Assembly (NCBI RefSeq): GCF_921293095.1
Contig: NC_060259.1
Span: forward strand, 5,518,001-5,582,000
Length of the DNA: 64,000 bases
Origin: Ischnura elegans
Taxonomy: Eukaryota > Arthropoda > Insecta > Odonata > Coenagrionidae
Direction: 5' to 3'
Shown here: positions 1 through 11,775 of the stretch, piece by piece
How the letters are laid out: each line of letters starts with the position of its first letter
Position numbering within the stretch: position 1 is the first letter of the stretch
Made by a program: the position numbers and the translations under genes
Notes under the pieces: generated by a model
What the model saw: only the letters and a program-made list of their open reading frames with translations
Told to the model about the DNA's origin: nothing
The model's database searches: none

Positions 1-160
1 ATTTTGTATACAATTGTGTACAGGTGTATACAGGAAATCCTGTATAAAATTGTATACAAAATTTTCGTCACGCGAAGATTTTTTGAAATGTACACAATTG
101 TATGAAATGTATACAATTGTATAACATGTATACAATTGTATAAAATGGATATAATAAGGT
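1..160. repeat. TATAC-word repeat, probable left end of an element
   Basis: The word GTATACAATTGTATAC and close variants recur throughout. The first bases (ATTTTGTATACAATTG) match the reverse complement of the repeat end at 4790-4806, so the window may open just inside the left inverted end of an element whose right end is at about 4816. The outermost bases are outside the window, so this pairing is inferred. Confidence 0.55.
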
Positions 161-420
161 GATTTCCTAATATTTTTATCACCTGAATCAAAACATTATT
201 ACTTCTGGAGTACGTAGTTCACGCTTTTTGTTGATAACCATTTTTCGCGATTAAATGAAAAGGGAAAATTTTCAAGCGCTCGAAAGTGCGAGGGGTAAGT
301 GTGAATGCCAGGAAAAACTTCGCGTGACGTCGTTCTGCTTCCCGCTGCCGCAAGTTGTGAATTAGAATTATAATACAAGTTATTGTTGTGAACTTTACCT
401 TCCTGTGTGTGAACAATGTT
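151..420 (-). repeat. Diverged partial copy of the GGTGGTTTCC MITE family
   Basis: This stretch aligns, on the opposite strand, with 59395-59630, the right half of the MITE at 58972-59638. Shared landmarks in order are AAGGTGATTTCCTAATATTT, a CTGGAGTACGTA block, TTTTTCGCGATTAAATGAAA, AAAATTTTCAAGCGC and a CGCGTGACGT block. Divergence is visible throughout and the other end is not recognisable. Confidence 0.6.
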
Positions 421-601
421 AACTGATGGACTATTCAGTGAGCTGGCAAATAGATGACTCTTTTGAGTTCTTAATTTGTGTTCCCATTGATAATTGGTGC
501 TAACTTTACCTTCTTGTTGGTGGACAATATTAGTTCATCAACTCTTCAGTGATCTGGCAATTGAAATATTGTTCTGAGTTCTTTATGTGTGTTAAAATTG
601 A

Positions 602-840
602 TCCCAGATAGCATGCTAATCTTGCTGCAAGCTTGTCACGACAAAGTTGCAAGTTTGTACCAAGCTTGTCATGACAAGCCTGCAAGCTTGAATCAAACCT
701 CCTAGTTACGCTTTTTCAAACGTGCAGCAAACTTGTCACATCACACCTGCTGAAAATGTGTAGTGTCACACCTGCTAGATACTAGGAAAACTAGTTCCAC
801 ACCTACCATTTCTGTAGTGACACTTGCTGAGGAAAAACTG
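602..840 (+). repeat. CCC-type terminus with GCAAGCTTG word (G)
   Basis: It begins CCCAGATAGCATGC, close to the CCCACACAGCACA and CCCAGACAGCACA ends at 52897 and 29864. The next 200 bp consist of drifting copies of GCAAGCTTG / CTTGTCACGACAAG and of CACACCTGCT. The preceding dinucleotide is AT. No matching right end (GCTATCTGGG) was found, so this is a one-sided end. Confidence 0.45.
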
Positions 841-1571
841 GCTTAAAATTTCTGCTAAATAAAATGCTCTCCTAAATAATGATCAATTTACAACAACAAA
901 ATTGAAAATTTTCCACTCTATCAATTGTTAGTCATTTCACATGCACAGAATTTGGGAGCTAAATTTATTCAATAAAATGGGCAACAAATAAATGCTGAAG
1001 AATTTATTTTTCTCATTAATTATGTACATGCTGAGGCAGCGGTGGAGTCATCGATAGTTAATCATTATTAATGAAGTGAGTGAAATACTTACAAACTGAA
1101 TAGGAAACATCAAAGACAGAAACACTTTTAAAAATTTATGACCCCCTAGGCCACACATGGTAATAACTAAAATAAAAAAATCTTCGAAAGGTAAAAACAT
1201 ATTGCTCGAATTTTATCAAAACATTCACAAGTATGCTGATTGGCTTTGAGGATGTAAAATTAAAACTTCATTCTTTTGAATTCTTGTTTAGTTATGGGAG
1301 TACAAGGTGGTGCATGGAACTTACATGGTTACATACTTATAGATCGTTACTGATGAACTTATTAAGCAAAATTATTGTCCTCATCAGCCTGATCCTCGGT
1401 CTGTTTATTCTGCCAATCCCTGAAGAGAAAATAGTAATTACTCCTTGTGAAATGATATATCATGTATCATGGAACATTATAGTGTATACCTATTGTAAGA
1501 GGGAATGGAAAATATGAAGAAAATGTCTGGGATGATCGAATTAGTGTGGCAGAGAAATGAGAAGCGACTAC
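841..1571. other. No recognisable feature
   Basis: AT-rich sequence. A 94-codon open frame at 1233-1517 (+) has a hydrophobic stretch in its middle, but I recognise no family, splice support or neighbour relation and do not call it a gene. Confidence 0.3.
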
Positions 1572-2624
1572 TTACTTTCTTATTTTCCCGACCTCAGCCT
1601 GGTTGAGCCAATTACTCAGACACCCTTCCAGCTCCACATCTGATGCATCACGGTAGACCCTTCTGCATACACCTATGAAATTATACAAAACATAGTTAAT
1701 GTCACTTATTGTAATATGTTAGAAGTTCATTTCAATGATCAATTATTATAATAATCTTAGAATATCTTATTGGATGCACTCACGAAAAGTAACAGGACAC
1801 ACTGGAGTGCTATAAAATGATTTCTTAACCGAATTCTTCTTAAGTTTGCCTGTAAGGGCTTACAGCTCTGGTACATTGTCATCCTAAGACGACACAACAT
1901 ATTTTGTAGAAATTCATTCTCATTCATTTCTTCTACCAACTGCTACCAAACATTGCATCTAGAGATATAAAAAATACCAGATCAATGAAGAGTTAACAGC
2001 TAATACAAGAATAACAAAAATCATGTAGACAGCCAGAAGAAAAATTCACCAAAGAAATTAACACAATTGTCATGTTTAGTATGCACATGTAGTGTGAGTG
2101 CACAAGTGCATATGAAATAACAAAAATCCAATCATACCATAATTTTTTAATATTTCATTGGACATTAATCCATACGCACTTCAAAATTATGTTGTACTTG
2201 AGTATTTTTATAGCACATTGAATTCCAAGCACCTACGAATGTCTGGCGAGCTCAAGATATACTTCTGAAACTTTTTTACAAATGAAACTCTTATGAAACT
2301 TTCTTACAAAAACTTAATTGTTCTTTCATTTAAAAAATCATACATTGTTTGAATCAGGATGGCAGCACACAAATTATCATTATTCACTTACCACCTTTGG
2401 CTCAAATGAGGGATCTTCACTTATCCTACGGCAGAGTTTGATGAAATCCTCATCTGCTGTCAATGGCAATTGGCTGAAATTCATCTCCTCCACATCAGCA
2501 TCCTTTCGCTTTGGGTCACAAGCCAATAAAGCATCTAATTTCCTCTCCAAGTGAGAAAACCCAGGTGCCATTCCTCCCATCCACATGAGGAGCTGCCTAT
2601 TCTGTAGTTTTAATTTACTGCAGC
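1572..2624 (-). CDS. Three exon-like blocks resembling the C-terminal part of a DUF4806-type protein
   Basis: Three minus-strand blocks have splice-like borders. Block 2624-2392 follows TTTACAG, stays open, contains LPLTADEDFIKLCRRISED and ends at GTAAGT. Block 1942-1784 ends at GTGAGT. Block 1672-1572 follows TTTCATAG, encodes VCRRVYRDASDVELEG, then a W..QAE segment, and stops at 1574-1572. In arthropod proteins with DUF4806, an 'LPl....dF..l...l.d..f' segment is followed by a C-terminal '..W...A' segment, which is the resemblance I see. The function of that domain is unknown; it is common in transposon-associated genes. Blocks one and two join in phase 0, but the phase into the third does not fit, so an exon is missing, a site is misjudged, or the gene is dead. 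It lies between the TATAC repeats at 1-160 and 4440-4816. Confidence 0.4.
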
Positions 2625-3590
2625 CTGTAAATATAAAAATGTTATAAATACACTAATACCAATTGATTTGCTTACATTATACTTCCTTAGCAGACTTGAT
2701 ACTTAATCATCATAAATCCTGCCTACATGCTTATCAAACAAGTGAAAACCATAGATTTTAATATACCACTAATTTTTCTATCAACAAACACGAGTAATTG
2801 ATTACATAAAAAAAATTTTAAGGATTGCAATCTTATTGTACAGAAACAACTTAGAAACGTGTTACTTATGCCCTTGAGTGCAATATGTCTGATAAAATGT
2901 ACTAAAGCACAAATCAATGCCTAAATTATAATGATCGGAGAGAGTTCAACTGATGGCTATGTTTAGAACAGCTTATTAATTGCTATTATTCTTCGACATA
3001 TTCCCAATAGTTACTCATTTTCAAGAAAAATCATTCATAAACGAGTTAATTGAGGTTGAGACTAATGTTTTAATGTCATAAAGAACTGTTAACAAAGTGG
3101 ATTCTACTGTGAGAACCCTGATATTTCAACTTTAACCGCCTCAATGGATTCTTTTCACTATGCCAGCGAAAGTAAAGACCATGCTGAATTGTAATTACCC
3201 TGAGAATAAAATAATGAGTAATCTTAAATAATTATTGGATAGTAATTGGCGGTTCATTAATCATACATAAGTATCGAATGGAAAAAAATGTTCCATTTAC
3301 TTACATTCACACGCTCAGCACAGCAGAGATGGATTGATGCTGACAATGGCAACCTCTTAAATCTCTTCGTGACGCTAAAAGCCACTGTTTCCGGGAATTC
3401 AAAAACTTATTCAGGCGTTGATTCAATTGTGCATGAAACAGTATTCTTTCAATCCCTTTTTGTCAGTATTCACTACGAAGACGGATTATTTTCTTCTTCC
3501 ATAGCATACTTCAACGTAAATTTGCTAGTAAAACGAGATTTTTCATCACAGCTAAATTCGCAATCACAAAATAACGGTAACTAGAGATGG
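2625..3590. other. No recognisable gene
   Basis: This lies upstream of the minus-strand exon blocks and may hold their 5' exons or introns. I could not identify any. Open frames at 2723-2917 (-) and 3288-3584 (+) look like chance frames. Confidence 0.3.
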
Positions 3591-3710
3591 GCAAAAAAAT
3601 CGATTATACGTAATAATCGATTATTTGCTTTCGATTATTGCGATTATTGAATCGATTATGAACATCCGATTATTTTGCATAATCGATTATTTGAATATCA
3701 TCGGCGGGAA
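3585..3710. repeat. AATCGATTATT-type simple repeat
   Basis: After the block ACTAGAGATGGGCAAAAAAA, the palindromic word AATCGATTA and variants recur about six times (3598-3690). I see no inverted termini or target duplication to define an element. Confidence 0.6.
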
Positions 3711-3829
3711 TAAGAAGCGTGCTCACTTGCGAGATTTTTTGCGAGAAATTTTTTTTGCGAGAAATTTTCACCCCTTCTATAGTTTCAGAACAACAAATGA
3801 ATGCTATTTTGAAGTTTACTATTGTTTAT

Positions 3830-4345
3830 AACAATTAACTAAGTTTAAACAGAGTTAGCAACAATACTAAAAACATTTACCAGCATTAACGATTTCTACA
3901 TACCTTACGGGTTAAACAACAACAAATTAATGACTTGTTGTTACATCTGTCTACATTGTTCATAAGAAAATGTAAATTTTAAATAAAGTTAGCAACTTTT
4001 AAAAATTTAACAATTTCCGCATGTTGTACGGTTGAGAAGAGTTGGCTGAGCCTTATACCTTTACTCTTTGTTGATTATAACAATTACTAAAATGTAAACA
4101 AATTTAGCAACTTTTACAAAAATTAAGAATTCCCACATTTTATACGGTTGAGAAACGTGGAATGAATGATACTCTTATTCTATTATGTTTATAACGATTA
4201 CTAATGTTTAAACCAAGTTAGCAACAATTTTAGAAACATTTTCAAAATCTTAACCAACAGTAAAGGAATGGTTTATTGGAACTCTATAGTGTTTATAATA
4301 ATTTCTTAAGTTTAAAAATAATTAGCAACAATTTTAACACCATTT
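3830..4345 (+). repeat. Degenerate ~110-140 bp tandem repeat with GTTAGCAAC core
   Basis: At least four diverged units each contain, in order, a GTTTATAACAATTACTAA-like block, GTTTAAAC..AGTTAGCAAC, an A-rich AAAAATTTAACAATTTC block and TACGGTTGAGAA. The same unit reappears inverted at 56580-56900 inside element E, and a partial copy lies near 8580-8640. It is therefore a transposon-associated block, not a local satellite. Confidence 0.6.
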
Positions 4346-4439
4346 TTTAAAGTAAAAATGCGTTACGGTGTAAAGAATAGAAAAAGAGCATAGTTGTGGT
4401 GCTTTAACTCCCAAAGCCTGATATATACTCATTGATGTA

Positions 4440-4816
4440 AGCATACCTTTACATTGTATAAAATGTACAAATTTTATACAGCCTACACAACTGTATAAAT
4501 TTTCATAAAATGTATAAAATTTATACAATGTAAACATTTTATACAGCTTTATACAAATTCATACAAAATTTGCACATTGTACACATTCTGTATAAAATTG
4601 TATACATAGTATACAATTTACACGTTTTATGCATTCTATACAGCTGTATACAATTGTATACAAAATGTGCACACTGTACACATTCTGTATAAAATTGTAT
4701 ACATTGTGTACAATTTACACATTATATACATTCTATACAGCTGTATACAATTGCATACAAAATGTGTACATTGTATACATCCTGTATAGAAATTGTATAC
4801 AAAATTTTCACTGGGG
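4440..4816. repeat. TATAC-word repeat ending CACTGGGG (right element end)
   Basis: Dense drifting copies of TGTATACAATTGTATAC and CTATACAGCTGTATACAA end in AAAATTTTCACTGGGG at about 4816, after which the sequence changes character. A GGG end after a word-built stretch matches elements A, B, C and E. The partner end is probably at the window's left edge. Confidence 0.55.
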
Positions 4817-6584
4817 GAGGAACAGGGTGGGCAATATCTTGAATTCAGATCCTCCTAAATTGAGTGCTTAAGAATATTTTGGTACTGAATTTGGCCCTTA
4901 ATATTGTATGGACTAGTAGCTTTTTTATTTTCTAAGTGGATAGTCCTCTTACCAAGGTGTTCTGCAGTGCATATATTGTGCATTAAATTTAAATGCAAGT
5001 TATGTGGATACCAGTGGTGATTTGTTTTATTCTTATATGTTACTCAAGTTCACTCAGTTAATGTCACTAAGATTATTCCTTTGTTCCAGATTCAACGCTG
5101 CCTGTTGCATCATGTTTTTTTATGAATCGATGGCTATATAATGGAATGACTTCTACAACGATAAGATGCAATTATTGCATTTCATGTCCAAATAACCTAA
5201 GCAGGAGAAGCATGTGCAGCGTTATATTCACAGCAATCATCTTCTGCATTGGCTTTGTGATGTCACCATGTATTTTGCTTAATGAGAGAATATATCTGGA
5301 GTAGCAAAATGTATTTTTTCATAAATTTTCTAGCTTGTTGTCTGTTTTTTCTATATTCAAGTTCAAAGCTCTGACTGAATGATATTGAACTTCTATTTTG
5401 TTAAAACTGATTCCATAGGGTGTCATCCGTATTATTTATTTATGAGCAAGTGATTGATGTTGCTCCACATAGCTAGTTATAAGAGAGTAACCTCTGTCAG
5501 TGTTTACCTGGCCTTGTTGTATTTTATACTAGAGTAATTTTTTATATGATTACCTCTGAACTACCTATTCCATTGCTTTACTCTGGTAATTCACATAAGT
5601 GGTTACATTTTTGAGTTCTTTAGATCAAATTTGAAGATGAGTTGCCGATATGGAATTCTCAATCTATTCAATAGCATGGGAGCACCTTTATTCTAATGCT
5701 CTGACATAGGTATATTTGGCCTGGTTAACTAGTTTTTACCTCTTTGTTTGTTGTTTGTTGATACGATGACTAATCAGTTCTTATTGCATATATCCCTCTT
5801 TGGCATATACACATTTTATCATTACCAATATGTGTAATGTTTATACCATGAATACTTGGTTATCTACAAGTTGAGTCGTGGTTAATGTGGATTGTTGACG
5901 GCTTTACACATTCTAGTGAAACATATTTGCATTAAGTTATCTTATATAGAGATGTATAATCAAGTGTTATGTCAGATATTTCATTATTTTGGCATAAATA
6001 GAGTAAAGTTTATTGTAATTTACCACCTATTATCAGAGCTTTCTGGTTTACATATCCTTAGAAGTCCTTAATTTGCAGGAATGATTTCCAAGAACACTCC
6101 TTACCTAAGATTTTAATTAATTTTCAAGTAAGAGAAAGATTCTTACATCACTTCTGAAAGGTGCATGGTTCGGTCTTTAAAAATTTTATTTACCGTTGCT
6201 TAACACATTGTCAAGATTAAGAGCCATTTTTCACATTTATTACCATGCAGTACTGCTACTAGTCCACTTGTTTAGAGAGAACACATGAGATCACATCAAA
6301 GGGCTCATGAATAAACTTAAGGTGATTCATGTATGTTAAATTTTTGTAACTATTATGTAGACGTATGGAAGTCATTCAATAATTATGTTAATTACCCTAA
6401 GCATATGCCAGATAGCACAAGATTTGTAATATCACCACAATACGATCATATTACAAAATGGAACTCTTTGTATTCCCTTTGTATTCCAATAGGGAAATTG
6501 CATACTTTTTATAAACAGTATGCTGATATACTACAGTAAACACTTAGTACCGCAATATACTTCTTTCCGCTTAAAATTCAGTTT
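4817..6584. other. No recognisable feature
   Basis: AT-rich, low-complexity sequence of intron or intergenic appearance. Small open frames at 5122-5304 and 6333-6539 (+) show no family resemblance and no splice context. Confidence 0.35.
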
Positions 6585-6660
6585 ATACGCTAGAAAATGA
6601 CTCCCAAAAGTCTCCCGAGTTTCGCGGGCTAAAAAATACCGCCCCCACTAATCTTTGGCC

Positions 6661-6683
6661 GTGACGTCATAGTTCAGTAGGAG
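6661..6683 (+). promoter_or_regulatory. CRE-like TGACGTCA block, one arm of a distant inverted pair
   Basis: GTGACGTCATAGTTCAGTA followed by GGAG lies 62 bp upstream of the THAP start codon at 6745. It recurs inverted at 11566-11588 with about one mismatch. TGACGTCA is the palindromic site for CREB/ATF-type factors. Here it may be promoter, element end, or both. Confidence 0.5.
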
Positions 6684-6744
6684 TCCAAGATCCAAGCCCA
6701 GTAACTGCAGGCTTGGAAGAGCCACGTTGCGTTTAAAGGAGAAC

Positions 6745-6900
6745 ATGGGTGAAATAAGGAAAAATTACAAGTGGTGCATTGTTCCTCTGTGCAATAACAC
6801 CCCAGAAAAAATTTTCGTCTGCATTCCCACGGAGGAAATTAGAAGAAAAGCCTCGATGCATGCCGTCTGTCGGGATGAGCGTTACGGAAAATTAAGAGTA
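6745..6900 (+). pseudogene. THAP-domain N-terminus (remnant)
   Basis: From the ATG at 6745 the frame reads MGEIRKNYKWCIVPLCNNT, then IFVCIP and a basic stretch ending in CRDERYG. This is the start of a THAP zinc finger (C..x4..C, 'F..IP', then a basic helix), the DNA-binding domain of P-element and related transposases. The frame runs out before the second half (W, C..H, P) near 6900. Whether an exon border or decay cuts it is unclear, and no downstream partner was found. It lies at the start of an old element spanning roughly 6600-11700. Confidence 0.6.
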
Positions 6901-8291
6901 TAATAAACGAAATGATAAACCCGTGTGCTATGTGAGCGAAGATAACTTTAATATAAATAATATTTCCATATTTCATTGACTGAATAACTTGAAACTGAGA
7001 TTTTTCGATCATTCGGCCGTCGTAGAATAAAAACTCAACTTCACAACAAAAATCGAGATAGGTGTTTCTCGATGGTTACGATGGACTCAAATTATTTACG
7101 GCACTTGTTCAATTTCAGTTACGGAAGGACATAGAAAATTCCATGATGCTTAAAATCAAGGGAGGAAATATGAAAATATAGAACAACGTTGCTCTATATT
7201 TTAATATTTTGTACGTTGATCCTCATGCATTCGAGTGCCAGCCAAGAAGACAGCGTTTTCTTCTACTCTCGGCGTCAAAATGATGTGCCGCTGTACTTTG
7301 CAAATTTATATCCTGCCTTCACTGCATGCTATAATAATGAACTATACGTCATTTTAAAGGAAATTTTATCCTAAATTCTGATTTATTTTATTACAAAAAA
7401 ATTGAAAAATGTAGACACGGCCAGTGCAATAAATGACTCCGCGCACCGAAAAATTAGCCGTTTTGTCAACTTCATGAACTTTGCAACTCAACCTAAGGAA
7501 AACTACTACGTCTACAGCATTCATCTTCCACATTAATTTACACTCATTGGTGCGGATTAATAAAATGGCTTTTGGGTATATTTAGAACTTATATTTTGTT
7601 ATAAATTAATGATATTATTTAAACTCTTGTCCCATAGTTTACCCCGAAAGATAAAGGAAGTTGTAGATGGAAAAAGAATGGAATCCAGAGGTGGTCACAA
7701 AAAATTAATCGCAGCATTCTTTGATTTTATTTTACGCCGGCTTGCTATTCAGAAAATGTTGAGTCACAAGAGGAATGTTCCGCGGCCCTTGATTTGGAAA
7801 CTGTGGAGATAGAGGAAGACGTGTGGATCAGCAATTTCCATTTAGTTGGTTGTCAGGATAAACCAAGGATCCATTTAAAGGTTGTCAGGCTATAGTATAA
7901 AGATAGGACTGATGTGCACCACAGGGGAAATGGGGTGTTTGAGGGAAAGTCAAACCCAAAGTTGCCCAAAGAATGCGCAATTCTATGTTGCTCTTTCCCT
8001 AGTTAAAACCAAATAAATATTGGATTGGGATGATATTTTCACCTCGGGTTCCAGTGATAGTGAGAGTGCAGGTGATCATGGTCATCGTCGAAGATCATCC
8101 CTCTAGGATTTCCGATTCGGAATTTTTAAGTGACAACCGATCGCAATGACGATGAGCTCGCGTTTAGAGTTTCAGATATATTGTGAGAAAAACTCCCAAA
8201 ATGTATTAGACTCTGTTTGGAAAACATTCACATTTTAATGCTAAATGAGGAAGGATTTACATTTTACAAAAGTAACTTATTAACACCTTAA
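6901..8291. other. Probable interior of the old THAP element; no recognisable gene
   Basis: No motif recognised. An open frame at 7609-7812 (+) is basic and might be a decayed transposase piece, but I cannot align it to any family. The stretch at 8030-8160 reads like decayed coding sequence without a continuous frame. Confidence 0.3.
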
Positions 8292-10907
8292 CCTGGATCC
8301 GCCCAAAATATTTTTTTTGAGATTAATAATTCATATTCTAGGGGAATGGTAAGGGTCTCATTTTTACGACATTCTGAAAATATTTCGTTGATCGGTTGTA
8401 TAGTTTCCGAGATACAGGCTGTGACATAAATGTCACATTGGGCGGATCTGTTGTCTTTTGGTGCAAGGTAATATTTCCCCAGAAAAAGCAAATATTTTTC
8501 GCATTTGAGCTGCACTGTTCATTTAAATGATAAAAAAACACTAGAAAAACATATTATTAATTACGTACACTATTTTCAAGCTTTTGTTTAAATTTAAAGT
8601 AAATTGTTTAAAAATTTAGCAATAATTTTCAGAGTTCCATTGACCGCGATTCATAAATTTTTCGATGTAAATTGTGATTTTTTAAGATGTAGAAGTGTTT
8701 TGGATTTTTTCAATGCTATTTCACAAGTTTGGGGTATATTTAAATTTATAATGTTTATATTATAAACTTGTCAAATACACATCAAGAAAAATTATTTTAA
8801 ATTTATGTATAAATTTAAGTTTTCGGCAGTAGTGTTATGAAATTACAGAACCTTGAATTGACACAATAAATGGATTTGTTGAAGGTACATTTAAATAATA
8901 TTTTTACGTGGCTAATAAGTAAAATAGTTGAAAATGCATTTCCCAATTTTGGAAAATACATAGAATAAATATACATGTTTGAAAAATATTCTCACAACAT
9001 ATAAGGGTGTAATACCTTTTAAAATTGAATTAAAATTGAATCAATTCATTTCACATAAACTAAAGATTGCTTTAGAGTTCAATGCCGGTGTATACGTACC
9101 ATTTTGAGTGGTAAGTAGTAAAGCAATATTTGTCCATATTTCATGCATCGCATGCAGTGCATTTGACGGAAGCGCAATGTTCTCCAGCACGACGACGCAA
9201 TCTTTTGAGACTAATTGATCATTAGCATCGTAACATATTTCACTGTCTGCCTCTGTTGAAAATGAAGTAGTACGGCGGCTACGGCGGCCTTTGCATCGAT
9301 GTATGATCAGTAATGTTTGCATTATTACACGCCTGATCTCTAATTGTGACATGCAATGACCAGATTTCGCTCGTGAACAGATTGTGAACAGCTTCAGATT
9401 GTGAACAGCTACATCCAAAAGTCAAGGAAAATATTCCACCATTACCACCAAAACTGATTGTCCTCCGCCGAATGAATTACATGCAAGGATGGATACCAAA
9501 ATACTCCACAATCATACTCCTGCCAAAAGAGAGTTTTTTCAGTGGGAAAAATCCCTCTGAAACGTTCTTTCAATTTAGTGATCTACGGCGAAGCTACCAC
9601 AATTTGTCTATTATGTCGGGCATCGTATTAGTCTGCACAGTGAAGGTATCTACTCATCACAAAGAACCTATTCCTTCGCAAGGCTGCGGTAACCATTGAG
9701 TTATGAGCACCCCCAGAATCTTCCCAGGAGCATCGCTTGGATGGAAACCAGTTACAACCTCATAACAGTAAAATCCCAATGACAATTTTCATGTCCTCTT
9801 TACTGATGCTAGAAGATGAAAAAACAATAGAAATAGTATAATTATCTAATTCTGACATGAGAAAAAAGAATGTCATCCGAAAAAACTATTTTAAAATTTC
9901 TACACCTAATTTTTCCCTCTATTCAGGAAGATCTGTTTCGGGGAATAACGTATTTCTTACAAAATGACCTTCTTGTCGCAAATTGGCAGCTTCTCTTTTT
10001 ACTATTTTCTATTGGAGAAGTGATGTAAGCTTCGTTGACTTCGAATCCTTTTCCTTACATCTAACTGGTACCGAAATACTTCAGGACTTCTCTTGAAATT
10101 CATTAGTATTATCATTATCAAGCTGTAAAACAAGCTCCACTCTTGCCCGAAGTTGTCTTCCCGTTAAATTTTCCACAAGTCCACCAGCCTGGTCATCTGC
10201 AATGTCCTCATCAGTGACAATTGCTGCTTCTGGTAGCTCAAGGTATATTGTACTTCGTCAAAGTCTTCGCTTTCCGGAAGCTATTTGGCTTCACACAGTG
10301 TAATATCTCTGAGCTATCGATATCCCTAATATTAAAAAATTTAATTCAAAAGTAATTACCGGAATAAAAGTTAATAAATGCAAATTTATCGACTAATTGA
10401 TAAATAATAAGTCTTTTGGCGGGAATACGAAGGAAAAAACGTTGAAAATGGAATAAATTCTAACCAGAGCATAAAATTCGAAACTTTGAAGATTTGCATA
10501 GGGATCCGCCCAATGTGACATTTATGTCACAGTAACATTTATCAGAGTATATTACGGAAATGGAAAGCAATACCAAACATATTAATGTATTATTAATAAT
10601 TTTGTATCATTATGTTGATACATACCAAAAATTGTCGCTGTAGCGCATATAGTTAATGAAAAAATTAAATATTTACACAAAGCGAACCTCCATTTTTAGT
10701 GTCTAGGGAAGGCGCATAAGTACCAGGGGTACTCAAAGGATAGGTCTTCACTCTCACTTGACAATTCTTACCTTGAATTGAAGCACTTAGCTTCCTCTTT
10801 CTTATAAGGTATAAAACACAACAATATACCGTGCCCGAACGATGCAAGAGCCATTACAGTGGAGTGATACAGGGTGTGACATTTATGTTACATTGGGCGG
10901 ATCCAGG
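8292..10907 (-). mobile_element. piggyBac-like element, complete ends, decayed gene
   Basis: The 2,616-bp element has inverted ends CCTGGATCCGCCCAA and is flanked on both sides by TTAA (8288-8291 and 10908-10911), the target duplication typical of piggyBac. Each end has a second, inward inverted copy of the GGATCCGCCCAAT motif, at 8434-8453 and 10501-10532. Three of the four carry the palindrome GTGACATTTATGTCAC or a near match. The transposase is on the minus strand and full of stops. It sits inside the older THAP element, which it must post-date. Confidence 0.75.
9041..10220 (-). pseudogene. Decayed piggyBac-family transposase
   Basis: The upstream end (about 10220-10100, minus strand) reads DEDIADDQAGGLVENLTGRQ, the acidic leader common before piggyBac cores. 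Around 10000-9890 pieces such as REAANLRQEGH occur. The C-terminal part near 9460-9300 carries MVEYFP, a stop, LLDVAVHN, then SQLEIRRVIMQTLL, matching the family's 'lldvavvNa...LEFRReI...LL' segment. Stops and frameshifts interrupt it and the catalytic aspartate region between the ends is not readable. It fills the TTAA-flanked element at 8292-10907 and cannot encode an active enzyme as it stands. Confidence 0.6.
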
Positions 10908-10911
10908 TTAA

Positions 10912-11775
10912 GACGTTGTGTTTATTATATTGATCGAAGAGCGATTGACCGATTCTTTCTGCAGAATAGGAAGTGGCTTCGGGGTTTTGAGTCACAAGAT
11001 GGTAGATTGTGTTGGAAGTTCGTCTATATTATCGCTACTAAATAGAAACATTAATAGTCTGACTTCTTCAGAGCTTCCTGTCGCCCTCCAGGCAAGGTAT
11101 TTTTAAGTTGAAAGTATCATCGACAGCTTCGAGGTGGAAATAAGTTCACCATAAGACTACCGGACTGCCAAAAGAATACACATTTCACATGAGTATACGC
11201 TTTCGCCAATATTATACGCAAGTCTCACTTTGTTATGAACTATAAAACATTTCAGATGCACATCAGCTACCTTTCCATTTCTCGGCATCGACTTTCCGCG
11301 CCGACGAAGTCTACAGTTTCACTAAAATACCCTGTTATCATGATGGAATCAGTAACAGGAAGCTTGCTAGGATCAGCCTAAGAATAACCATATTCCTTCA
11401 TCTTTACGCAATCTATCGCTTTCAATGAAGAAAAAATAGATCAAATAATATCCCTGAAGTCACAATGAACAACTGCGATACGTCTGCACTTCAATAAATG
11501 AATCATAACCACGCCGTCGCATGTATAAGTATGCAACCTCTACTATGGCCGTGCCGCCGTCTCTCCTCGTACTGAACTATGACGTCACTTTTCTACCAGC
11601 CAATCATCGGGCGTTTTCGCTTCTCACTTGCATTTGAAAATTCTCGTGAACTTTGATGCATTAAATATCGCAAACCACGTCATAAAATAATAAAAAAAAC
11701 TTTCACCGAGGTATGCAAACATATATTTTTAAATAATTTTGGGGCTATTGATTATATCTGAAATATATGCAAGTT
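10912..11775. other. Right part of the old THAP element
   Basis: This holds the inverted partner (11566-11588) of the CRE-like block at 6661-6683. No gene was recognised. The open frame at 10842-11045 (+) straddles the piggyBac end and is spurious. Confidence 0.35.

Noticed and set aside
4440-4816. Regular TATAC repeats considered as a CRISPR array
   Set aside because: Words are short, drifting and palindromic with no constant repeat or unique spacers, in a eukaryotic context.
4629-4871. Tyr/Cys/Ile-rich open frames over the TATAC arrays (also at 38228-38492 and 41390-41635)
   Set aside because: They arise from the periodic TATAC words in any frame and change with each word variant.
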